A DNA stretch of 64,000 nt, from assembly GCA_947631955.1 (NCBI GenBank), contig CANRNJ010000001.1:124001-188000 (forward strand). Direction: 5' to 3'. The stretch is from an uncultured Lachnospiraceae bacterium (GTDB taxonomy: Bacteria > Bacillota > Clostridia > Lachnospirales > Lachnospiraceae). The notes beneath the pieces are model-generated. The model did not search any database. It worked only from the letters and a program-made list of their open reading frames with translations, and was not told the DNA's origin. Position 1 is the first letter of the stretch, and the number at the start of each line of letters is the position of its first letter. Shown here one piece after another: positions 39,380 to 50,325 of the stretch. The position numbers and the translations under genes are program-made.

Positions 39380-41130
39380 TAGTTTACCTCCGGATATTGG
39401 CTGTGGTCGTAATTGTGAGAATTGCCGTGCGATGTGGAATACGCCATCAGCTGTTCTTCCGTCCACATGCAGATGTGCGGATGATCGGGGCGTCTGGGCG
39501 TAGTGTCAAAGTGATACCATCCGTTTCCCACATTCACAAGATTCCAATAGTGGCTCGTCTTTGAAGGTATCTTTGCAATATCCATATTCGCAATACCGGC
39601 TCTTGTCAGCAGCACCTTGGCCGTGCTGGCGTATACATAACAGTCGCCCCTGCCGTCTACCAGTCCTTCGTATGCCGCTCTCACCCAGTTGCCCTTCTCG
39701 GAATGACTGATATAGCCTACATGGGACTGTACATATCCATAGATCGCTTCCAGTTTCTGTCCCGGATCCATATCCGGCGTTATGATCCGCGCCAACACGC
39801 CGTCCGCAATGCTATTCACTTCGTTTTCGTCATATACCCGCGGTCTGACCGTCACACTGGCTGCTGCCGTAGTTTCGTTGCCGGAACCGTCCTTCGCGAC
39901 ATAAACGATCGGATAGGTGCCTTCAACATTCAGATTTACGGCGCTGTTGTCAACCGTCAGACTCAGCCCCTCCTGACAGTTGTCCGTAACGGTGACGTTC
40001 TTTTTATAGGAAACGGTACTTCCTACGATTACGTTCAGATCCGTAACACCGCTGATGACCGGCGCCTCTTTGTCCTCTTCCAAAATCAGTTTCGCCGTCT
40101 TGACTGTCTGATTGCCGCCCGCATCCGTCGCACAGATCTCAACCTCCTGCTCCCCTGCGGCAGTCACATCAGGATCGGTTACAAAAGCGGTCTTCACCTT
40201 TGTAACATCTCTCACAGACTCCACAAAGTCGTCCGCGGTCCTATCCAGCGTAGTAAAACTGCGGACATCGTGAACGTTCAGCACCGGAGCGACCGTATCA
40301 GCAATGTGCAGCACCGCCTCATACTCGTTGCCGTCTACACGCAGTTTTACCTTATGGTCGGCCGGGACCGTATAATCAAATCTATCTACGCGCGTCAGAA
40401 ACGCGGCGTCTTCACCCTCTATCACGAAATCCGACAGGGCGGGCGGTCTGCTGCCTGCCTCCACGGTCAGCTCCGTTACCACCTGCGAGATAAAAAGTTC
40501 CGCGGCCACCGTAGCCGTATTGCCGCCCAGATCCGTTAAAAGGATCTCTACCTCCTGACGGCCAGGCAGTTCAAAATCCGGCTCTTTGGCATACGAGGCA
40601 GTTACTTTGATGGCATCCGTGACCGCTGTCACAAATTCCTCCGCGGCACATTCCTGCCCCATTTCCAGATTTACCTTCACCCCTTCTCCCTCAGGGGCAA
40701 TAGTGTCCGTTATGTACAATGTGCTGCCGTGCGAAAAATACCCCGTCTGTATCTTCACATGGTATTCACCGGGAACGGACACGTCCACCGCATCGCTACC
40801 CTCGGCAAAATACGCCGGCTTGTCAGGATTTTTCACAAAATCCGCGGCGGTGACTTCAACTCCTGCCTCCGCATAACATTCCCGGTAAACCAGACTGTTC
40901 TCGTATAAGAGAAAAACGGCCGACAGCACAAGCACCGCGGCAGCCGCGGAACCTGCGATCCATATCCCGCGCTTTCTGCCGGAAGCGGATGATCTTTCCG
41001 CCTGCTCCTGTCCGCCTTGTTTCTGTTTGTCCTTTTTTTGCTCGCTCTTTTTCTGTTTATCTTTTTTCTGTCTGTCCTTTTTCTGTTTGCCAGCGGTATC
41101 CATATCTTCTTTTGCCACCGCAATACCCAT
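39379..41130 (-). CDS. Membrane-anchored protein with Ig-like domains and C-terminal transglutaminase domain
   Basis: K/Q-rich cytosolic N-terminus, TM, repeated Ig-like modules (DTVAPVLNV, DKEAPVISGVTDLNV), transglutaminase triad context (GRGDCYVYAST, SHYWNLV, WYHFDTTP). RBS GGAGAAAATATCGCTATG supports the start; the frame remains open upstream to 41757. Confidence 0.85.
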   Translation of the reverse strand: MGIAVAKEDMDTAGKQKKDRQKKDKQKKSEQKKDKQKQGGQEQAERSSASGRKRGIWIAGSAAAAVLVLSAVFLLYENSLVYRECYAEAGVEVTAADFVKNPDKPAYFAEGSDAVDVSVPGEYHVKIQTGYFSHGSTLYITDTIAPEGEGVKVNLEMGQECAAEEFVTAVTDAIKVTASYAKEPDFELPGRQEVEILLTDLGGNTATVAAELFISQVVTELTVEAGSRPPALSDFVIEGEDAAFLTRVDRFDYTVPADHKVKLRVDGNEYEAVLHIADTVAPVLNVHDVRSFTTLDRTADDFVESVRDVTKVKTAFVTDPDVTAAGEQEVEICATDAGGNQTVKTAKLILEEDKEAPVISGVTDLNVIVGSTVSYKKNVTVTDNCQEGLSLTVDNSAVNLNVEGTYPIVYVAKDGSGNETTAAASVTVRPRVYDENEVNSIADGVLARIITPDMDPGQKLEAIYGYVQSHVGYISHSEKGNWVRAAYEGLVDGRGDCYVYASTAKVLLTRAGIANMDIAKIPSKTSHYWNLVNVGNGWYHFDTTPRRPDHPHICMWTEEQLMAYSTSHGNSHNYDHSQYPEVN

Positions 41131-41484
41131 AGCGATATTTTCTCCTTTCCAGACACAGCGGAGCATCATATCTGCAATGACCTTACGGCCGTCCTGCGGA
41201 CCAAAAAAGCTCCGCACCGTTTCGTAATATTGCTTATATCCGTCGTATCCGGGGTACTGTTTAACCTGAGTCAGTATACCACTCATTGGATACATTTGCA
41301 ATAAAAACCGTTGGTTTGAAGGCGGCGGGCCGAAGGGTTGAAGGTATCGGACAGACTGCTGCAAAAGATTTGTATTGTTCGCCGGTGCATTGTTCCCATA
41401 AAATGCTGTTGTGTTTGGCTTGAAACATGATATACTATAAATGATCACAATAATTTTGAGGTGTTCACCCAACGAGGCCCATAC

Positions 41485-42309
41485 ATGAGCAACAAAGCGA
41501 AAATCCGCGAAGAGGCGAAGAAACTGAATCCGATCGACGATCTGATGTTCCGCACAATGGCTGAGGATGAAAGATTCTGTGAGGAGATCCTGCGGGTCAT
41601 TCTTGGCGACGATACGCTCACCGTTCTGGAATCGATACCCCAATATACCGGGACTAATCCGCAGGGACGTTCCGTTATCCTTGATGCAAAATGTGTTCTG
41701 GGAAGCGGAAGAAAAATCGACATTGAAGTGCAGAGAGCCGATGATGATGACCACCAAAAGCGTGTACGCTACAACGGTGCTCTCCTTACAACAAATATCA
41801 CTGATCCCGGCACAAAATTTAAAGATGTCCCGGATGTATGTGTCGTCTTTATCTCACGATTCGACATTTTTAACAGCGGCCTTCCCTTATATCATGTAGA
41901 CCGTGTTATAAGGGAAAACGGACAAGTGGTCGATAATGGTTTTGAAGAGATCTATGTCAATGCCAAAGTCAAAGACGGATCGGATGTATCGGAACTGATG
42001 GAAGTATTTGTCAACGATACTGCCTACAACAATAAATTCCCTATCACATCCGGCAGCAAACGCCGGTACAAGGAAACGGAGGAGGGTCAGCAGACTATGT
42101 GCGAAATTATGGAAAAGATTGCCAGAGAAGAACGCAGCGAAGGACGTGAAGAAGGACGCAAGGAAGGACGTGTTGAAGGCGTTGCCCGTATCAACAGGCT
42201 CAACTCCATCCTGATCGATCTGGGCAGATTTGACGACATGAAACGCGCTGCCAAAGATCAGGCTTACCAGATGCAGCTGATACTCGAACTTCTGCCCGAA
42301 GAGGCGTAG
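41485..42309 (+). CDS. Rpn-family (PD-(D/E)XK) recombination-promoting nuclease/putative transposase
   Basis: PIDDLMFRTMAEDERFCEEILRVILGDD..., LDAKCVLGSGRKIDIEVQRADDDDHQKRVRYNGALL, C-terminal EGREEGRKEGRVEG repeat. ORF track start is 41461; ATG at 41485. Confidence 0.9.
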   Translation: MSNKAKIREEAKKLNPIDDLMFRTMAEDERFCEEILRVILGDDTLTVLESIPQYTGTNPQGRSVILDAKCVLGSGRKIDIEVQRADDDDHQKRVRYNGALLTTNITDPGTKFKDVPDVCVVFISRFDIFNSGLPLYHVDRVIRENGQVVDNGFEEIYVNAKVKDGSDVSELMEVFVNDTAYNNKFPITSGSKRRYKETEEGQQTMCEIMEKIAREERSEGREEGRKEGRVEGVARINRLNSILIDLGRFDDMKRAAKDQAYQMQLILELLPEEA

Positions 42310-42425
42310 ATACACACCCGACAGGCCCGGTGTATTCAGAAACGGATACACCGGGCCTATTATTTTATGGCAGAACTGATTTCAAAATAACTAAGCCAAA
42401 AACAGCTTCTCTTTTATCCTTCAAA
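41962..42425. repeat. Direct repeat, copy A (3' part of Rpn gene plus terminator and downstream tail)
   Basis: Near-identical to 43988..44301 except for about 150 nt absent from copy B. Confidence 0.9.
42323..42365 (+). terminator. Terminator of the Rpn-family gene
   Basis: Perfect 13-bp stem AGGCCCGGTGTAT...ATACACCGGGCCT followed by ATTATTTTAT. Confidence 0.85.
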
Positions 42426-42461
42426 GAAACCAATGGCTGATTCTCTAGAACATACGCAATA

Positions 42462-43790
42462 TTATTGAATAACAACCCACATCCCATCACGCTTAGACCC
42501 CATACGTTCTATTTTTCCTTTTTTTTGAAGACTTGCAAAAGTACGCTCAATAGTACGCTTTGTAACTCCTATCTCTGCCGCAATCATATCGGCGGTTTTC
42601 TCCGGAGATTCGATCAGCAATCCTAAAACAGCCTTTTCTGTTTTATTTAAACCGACATTCAAGCCGACATTCAAACCGACATTTTTGCTGCTTAATTCCA
42701 GTACCTTTTTATCAAAAGGTATCTTACATTTTATATAATTATCTGTGATTTCAAAAACTTCCCTGCCATATTTTTTAACAATAATCGGAACACCGTGACC
42801 GGTATGTTCCGTCAAACCCATATTCAAAAAGACTCTCATCAATGCAGAGTTTCTTGGATGGCTGATTCCTTCATAAAAGTCCTCTATTGCCATCCCATTT
42901 GGAAGCCCTCCATGTGATAATATTTCCATGCGATCACTAAAGACAGATATCTGTGGCTCAGTAATCGTCCAGTCATTATGAACCAATGCATTTAGTACAG
43001 CTTCGTTTACGGCATCATAGTCAAAAAGATATCTATCCCTTCTTGGTCTAACTGTGGTATCAGAAATACATATATTTTCTGCTGACAATCTTGCTTTTAT
43101 TTTTTCATAAACCGACAAGATGCATCCATATCCATAATCATTCCTTTCGGATATAGCAGCCTTATCGACACCGCTAAATTTTACAAAAATAAATGGAATA
43201 TTATTTTTATCCGCCAACAGTTCAGCTAAAAGATTATATTCTCCATCTTTATTGCGAAGATTAAAATTCGCTTCTATCGAAGAATCCTCAACATGAAATC
43301 CTTTTTCTGAATAATATATTTTTAATTCTCTAAACGAAAGGTCAGCACGAGATGCTCTTTTCTTTATCATATATTCTTCGCCATAGAAGTTTTTCTCATA
43401 ACGAACCCGAATCTGCTCTGCTGTCATTTCCTTACAGGTAGTACCGATTCGAATTACGCAGCCGTTTGAAGAAAACCCATATTTTTTCTGGCAATAAATA
43501 TTCCTTGTCCCCTTTGAAACGAATAAAACTATGAGAGTCTTTCCGGAATCAAATTTAAGCTCCGTTCTAATCTCTTCCTGTGGATTGGGTTCTATCTGCA
43601 TAGTGATGACATCAGATATTTTTTTCAATGTTTCATCAATTTTATCAACGCCAATCACCTTGCCATTATTATCAACGCCTATAATAATCTGCCCGCCATC
43701 AGCATTAAGAAATGCCACGATCTCCTTACATATCGTATCTGTATATTTTGTTTTTAATTCGACTTTTTCAGATTCTACATACCGGCTCAT
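42462..43790 (-). CDS. AlbA_2/Schlafen-type divergent-AAA and HATPase_c_4-like transcriptional regulator
   Basis: ESEKVELKTKYTDTICKEIVAFLNADGGQIIIGVDNNGKVIGV (AlbA_2), NEAVLNALVHNDWTI, TGHGVPIIVKKYG, C-terminal winged HTH. Confidence 0.88.
   Translation of the reverse strand: MSRYVESEKVELKTKYTDTICKEIVAFLNADGGQIIIGVDNNGKVIGVDKIDETLKKISDVITMQIEPNPQEEIRTELKFDSGKTLIVLFVSKGTRNIYCQKKYGFSSNGCVIRIGTTCKEMTAEQIRVRYEKNFYGEEYMIKKRASRADLSFRELKIYYSEKGFHVEDSSIEANFNLRNKDGEYNLLAELLADKNNIPFIFVKFSGVDKAAISERNDYGYGCILSVYEKIKARLSAENICISDTTVRPRRDRYLFDYDAVNEAVLNALVHNDWTITEPQISVFSDRMEILSHGGLPNGMAIEDFYEGISHPRNSALMRVFLNMGLTEHTGHGVPIIVKKYGREVFEITDNYIKCKIPFDKKVLELSSKNVGLNVGLNVGLNKTEKAVLGLLIESPEKTADMIAAEIGVTKRTIERTFASLQKKGKIERMGSKRDGMWVVIQ
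42649..42684. repeat. 12-bp tandem repeat (3 units) in the AlbA_2 protein linker
   Basis: AAACCGACATTC / AAGCCGACATTC / AAACCGACATTT; encodes NVGLNVGLNVGLN. Confidence 0.95.
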
Positions 43791-43819
43791 ATACGATATC
43801 CTCTTTCCTTTTTTATTAA

Positions 43820-43848
43820 AGCATATCATTTTAACGACATTATTTCAA
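43820..43848 (-). promoter_or_regulatory. Sigma-A-type promoter of the AlbA_2-type gene
   Basis: Minus strand TTGAAA - 17 bp - TATGCT. Confidence 0.8.
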
Positions 43849-43851
43849 TAT

Positions 43852-43875
43852 AAACCGACATTCAAACCGACATTC
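43852..43875. repeat. Two perfect 12-bp direct repeats upstream of the AlbA_2-type promoter
   Basis: AAACCGACATTCAAACCGACATTC; same 12-mer as in the coding linker repeat. Confidence 0.95.
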
Positions 43876-43879
43876 GCAA

Positions 43880-43907
43880 ATAAAAAAGAAGTTCCATAAG
43901 AACTCCT
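43880..43907 (-). terminator. Terminator-like hairpin upstream of the AlbA_2-type promoter
   Basis: Minus strand AGTTC-TTATG-GAACT followed by TCTTTTTT. Confidence 0.5.
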
Positions 43908-43975
43908 GCAGCCACAAATCATATTCATTTTTATTTAGGACAGTTCGGTTGATTAAAGCTTTTCTTTCAGATTAG

Positions 43976-44185
43976 TTCGATGCCCGCGCCAAAATCAAAG
44001 ACGGATCGGATGTATCGGAACTGATGGAAGTATTTGTCAACGATACTGCCTACAACAATAAATTCCCTATCACATCCGGCAGCAAACGCCGGTACAAGGA
44101 AACGGAGGAGGGTCAGCAGACTATGTGCAAAATTATGGAAAAGATTGCCAGAGAAGAACGCAGCGAAGAGTCCGAAGAGGCGTAG
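43976..44185 (+). pseudogene. Truncated Rpn-family gene copy (3' fragment with internal deletion)
   Basis: FDARAKIKDGSDVSELMEVFVNDTAYNNKFPITSGSKRRYKETEEGQQTMCKIMEKIAREERSEESEEA*; lacks the nuclease domain. Confidence 0.85.
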
Positions 44186-44301
44186 ATACACACCCGACAG
44201 GCTCGGTGTATTCAGAAACGGATACACCGGGTCTATTATTTTATGGCAGAACCGATTTCAAAATAACTAAGCCAAAAACAGCTTCTCTTTTATCCTTCAA
44301 A
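43988..44301. repeat. Direct repeat, copy B
   Basis: Matches 41962..42425 including the terminator (compensating G-U pairs) and tail ataactaagccaaaaacagcttctcttttatccttcaaa. Confidence 0.9.
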
Positions 44302-44460
44302 CTGCAGCATATCGTTCTCATCGAGCATCACTTCCCCTGTCACGGGATCTAACCTGTCCTGTTCCCCTTTTACTTTGTACGGTACAGGGGCAAGGATACG
44401 GATGCTCTTTTTCTCTTTTTTCACATGGCGGTTGAAATTCGTCTGCCATACTTTTTCCTT
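44290..44460 (-). pseudogene. ArdC-like / ssDNA-binding-domain protein fragment
   Basis: VWQTNFNRHVKKEKKSIRILAPVPYKVKGEQDRLDPVTGEVMLDEND resembles the conserved N-terminal region of ArdC-like antirestriction proteins; truncated where it meets repeat copy B. Confidence 0.55.
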
Positions 44461-44519
44461 TCCTTTTCCACAGGAAAATACCGCCCTGCATATTTCACAA
44501 GACGGTATTTCCCAAAATA

Positions 44520-44566
44520 AAAAAGGCGCATGGATCATAAATAATGCTTACTTTCCATGCACCTTT
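44520..44566 (-). terminator. Terminator of the GNAT toxin-antitoxin-like operon
   Basis: Minus strand AAAGGTGCATGGA...TCCATGCGCCTTTTTTATTTT. Confidence 0.75.
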
Positions 44567-44585
44567 CGTTACTATTAAATTTTAC

Positions 44586-45205
44586 TTAAAGCAATCTCAA
44601 TAACTGCACAAGCTCATGCGGTTCGTCTTTGCTTAATGTGGTTTGTCTAGTATCAAACTGACGGAATTTGTTGTCCTGATAAAATGACAACAGGCTTTCT
44701 TCGTCATTTGCTTCCAAAAATACTACCATTCCACCTCCCATATACTGCATATCCTCTACAACGCTCCATGCCAACTCAAGCAGCTCCGCCCCCCCCCCGT
44801 AATGCGCTTATCGGCATCATTTGTATAATTTTTCCCAAGCTGTGCGATCAGAAACGCTGACATTGTGTAGGATTTTGTTTGTTCGTCAAACTCACTGATC
44901 CTCTTTATCTTCTTTTTTACTGTATTGCTGACCGTTTCATCCCGAACCGTCAAAGGTTTCAGCGCTATTGTGAAATAAGCGACTAATACCCCATCCTCCA
45001 TGTCATGCACCAAATATGTAACCGACTGGTTCTTTTTTGTAAATTCTACACAGCTCTTTTTTAGGAATTGCTCAACATCCGGGTTCTTAGGACAGGAAAA
45101 GTCGGAGATCATTCTCATAAGCTCTGGCTCTCCGACTTTTTCATTATCCCCTTGTGCCAAATACTCACGAATGTTGACAAACATAAATCTGTCACTTACT
45201 TCCAT
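44586..45205 (-). pseudogene. GNAT-like acetyltransferase (toxin-like), frame disrupted at a 10-G tract
   Basis: Two ORFs (44756..45205 and 44586..44774) join into one GNAT-like protein (VAYFTIALKPL...AFLIAQLGKNY...MVVFLEANDEESLLSFYQDNKFRQF) if the G-tract is 8 or 11 instead of 10. Confidence 0.75.
44789..44798. repeat. Homopolymer C10 (G10 on coding strand)
   Basis: ctccg-cccccccccc-gtaatg. Confidence 0.95.
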
Positions 45206-45383
45206 TCGCTTTCTCCCTTTTCATTTTAAGAAACATCAGATCATCTTTACCCTTTAACTGTCTTGCAGCCACAGGAACACGGTTTGGGCGGTCATTGGCA
45301 GATGCTTCAATCGCATCGGCAAACATCTCCACCTGTTTCTTTCCGGAAATGACAAAGTTTTTCGTGATGCTTGAAGTTGCCAT
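45192..45383 (-). CDS. Small antitoxin-like protein upstream of the GNAT gene
   Basis: MATSSITKNFVISGKKQVEMFADAIEASANDRPNRVPVAARQLKGKDDLMFLKMKREKANGSK; strong RBS (AAAGGAGGTG); 14-bp overlap with the GNAT ORF. Confidence 0.65.
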   Translation of the reverse strand: MATSSITKNFVISGKKQVEMFADAIEASANDRPNRVPVAARQLKGKDDLMFLKMKREKANGSK

Positions 45384-45410
45384 AAGAAACACCTCCTTTG
45401 CCAGTACATG

Positions 45411-45436
45411 ATTATTATTTGCCTGCAAATAATAAT
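45411..45436. promoter_or_regulatory. Perfect palindrome, putative operator of the toxin-antitoxin-like operon
   Basis: ATTATTATTTGC-CT-GCAAATAATAAT, 27 bp upstream of the small-ORF start. Confidence 0.75.
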
Positions 45437-45677
45437 ATGGCTCGTTCTAAACATAGTTATTCTGAAAGCAAAAGCTTCCATATCTGTTGACATTTTGCTT
45501 ACTTATATTTTCCTAACTATATTTTATGATGTTTCCGCCGCTTTCGCAATAAGAATGTTTTGAAATCTATATGTCCACCTCTTTCTGTTTTTTTTATTTC
45601 CGCCTGTTTTTGCGTCCCGGCTGCCTGCGTTTTGAACAGTTCCAGTTTCTCATAATAAAACTTCTCATGTTCCTCGT

Positions 45678-47171
45678 TTACATTTCTTCAAATAATCTCC
45701 GTTTCCGCTCGATCATCTCGTCGATCCTCTCGATATACTGGGCCACTTCCTTCACATTCTCGCACCGCTCGATCAGGATATTCTCCCGGCCGTCCGCCAT
45801 AGTCGTTCGGGTAACTTTCTTGGTGATCGAACCCGCCCCTAGCGCAAGAATGGTCTGTTTCTCCTCCATAATGAGAATATTATAGATGCCATATCTGCCA
45901 TCGACGGCATACCCGACATTCTCAAAATTGCCAGACATATTTTTCTGGCGGTACAGATAGTAAGGCGCCATGCCCATCGCATCCGCGCCAAGGGCCGCAA
46001 TCTGCATCATTTCTTCCGTGTTATTGTAAGCGGTGATCCCGTGTTCTTCGATCCATCTGCCCAGACCGGCGGCCCGCTTGACCGCCAGAGAATGTACTGT
46101 CAGGGATTCGGGCGCCAGCACCAGGATCGATTCTATCGTAGACCGTACATCTTCTTTGTCCTCACCCGGCAGTCCTAAAATGATATCCATGTTGATATTG
46201 TCAAATCCGGCTTTCCGCGTCATATGAAAGGCATCTGCCACCTGCCTTACGGTATGCTGTCTGCCGATCAGCTTAAGCGTGCTCTCCTTCATGGTCTGCG
46301 GATTGACGGAGATCCTCGTGACGCCATGTCTGCGCATCACTTTGAGTTTTTCATCCGTAATGCTGTCCGCGCGGCCCGCCTCTACGGTAAACTCCTGTAC
46401 CGTACTGAAATCAAAATATTTTTTCAGCGATGTGATCAGTCTGTCGATTTCTCCGGCGGAGAGGGATGTCGGCGTGCCGCCTCCTATGTACACGGTGTCC
46501 AGTATTTTGCCCCGGTACAGCTGCGCCGCCGTCTCCATCTCTTTTTCCAACGCTGTCAGGTAGTCCGGCACGCGCTCTTTCCACGCGCCGATCGGATAAG
46601 AGGTAAAGGAACAATACAGGCATGTAGTCGGGCAGAACGGTATGCCGACGTAAAGGCTGTAACCGTCCTCATAGTGCAGCGTGCTGAGGATCTTCCGCTC
46701 GCGCTGCGCGATCTCTATGCCAAGATCGATCTTTTCCTCGCTGACAAAGTGCTTCTCGCGCAGAAAGGCCGCGATCTCCTGCTCGCTTTCCCCGTGTTCC
46801 AACATTCCCATAATGAGTTTGGTCGGCCGGACGCCCGTCAGATTGCCCCACGGAAGAGATATGCCGGTTTCTTCCTGAAGAGATGTGTACAAAAAGCGGC
46901 CGAAGGCATTTTTGTATTCGTCGCTTTCCGTCTGATCGGTATTCCACCATGTATAGGAGTTTGATTTGTTATGTAAACCATCGTGGACGATAAATTCCAC
47001 ATGGTCGTCCAGAAACTTTAATTCCATCACCGGAGGCGTTTCCAGAATCTTTCTGTCTTTTATCACAGAGTCCGGCGTCAGGATCTTTACGTCCCACGCC
47101 GGATAAAATGATTTCACCAGAGCATGGATCTCATATTCATACTGTGCTTTGCTGCTCTTTATGATCTGCAA
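45678..47171 (-). CDS. hemZ: Coproporphyrinogen dehydrogenase-like radical SAM protein HemZ
   Basis: YVGIPFCPTTCLYCSFTSYPIG, YIGGGTPTSL, DIILGLPGEDKEDV. Confidence 0.9.
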   Translation of the reverse strand: MQIIKSSKAQYEYEIHALVKSFYPAWDVKILTPDSVIKDRKILETPPVMELKFLDDHVEFIVHDGLHNKSNSYTWWNTDQTESDEYKNAFGRFLYTSLQEETGISLPWGNLTGVRPTKLIMGMLEHGESEQEIAAFLREKHFVSEEKIDLGIEIAQRERKILSTLHYEDGYSLYVGIPFCPTTCLYCSFTSYPIGAWKERVPDYLTALEKEMETAAQLYRGKILDTVYIGGGTPTSLSAGEIDRLITSLKKYFDFSTVQEFTVEAGRADSITDEKLKVMRRHGVTRISVNPQTMKESTLKLIGRQHTVRQVADAFHMTRKAGFDNINMDIILGLPGEDKEDVRSTIESILVLAPESLTVHSLAVKRAAGLGRWIEEHGITAYNNTEEMMQIAALGADAMGMAPYYLYRQKNMSGNFENVGYAVDGRYGIYNILIMEEKQTILALGAGSITKKVTRTTMADGRENILIERCENVKEVAQYIERIDEMIERKRRLFEEM

Positions 47172-47425
47172 GATTATACCGTACCCTTCCCGTCTTTGGG
47201 CAGATGCCGCATACAGCCGTCTTCTGCGCGGACAGCGCTCCTCACTGTTTCTGCCGGTTTTCCGTATTTACGATGATAATCTCATGTTACTACAAATCGG
47301 CGCATCTGTCTAACAATTATATTGCCGTATTCCGCCATCGCATATCCCGCGGTCCGCGCCCATGTTCCGCGTTCTGCCATCGTCCATCCCACGGCCGCCT
47401 CATCGCAGTCCGCGCCGCAGGATGT

Positions 47426-50268
<2,843 letters not shown>

Positions 50269-50325
50269 ACAAGCCTTCTGCCTTTCTTACGATATCTCTG
50301 TCCGTGGACGGATATTGGTACCGTC

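Noticed and set aside
41131-41757. ORF-track extension of the transglutaminase gene to 41757
   Set aside because: Good RBS and ATG at 41130; the extension overlaps the divergent Rpn gene and its promoter. Kept only as a possible truncation signal in findings.
42649-43875. CRISPR-like array from the 12-bp repeats
   Set aside because: Units are directly tandem without spacers and only 12 bp; not a CRISPR.
43531-43899. 122-aa plus-strand ORF ending ...YKPTFKPTFANKKEVP
   Set aside because: Antisense to the AlbA_2-type gene; its FKPTFKPTF repeat is just the reverse reading of the 12-bp repeats.
47330-47425. GC-rich repeated CGCGGTCCGCGCC / CGCAGTCCGCGCC motifs downstream of eno
   Set aside because: Only two short imperfect copies; no clear hairpin plus U-tract, not distinguishable from compositional bias.
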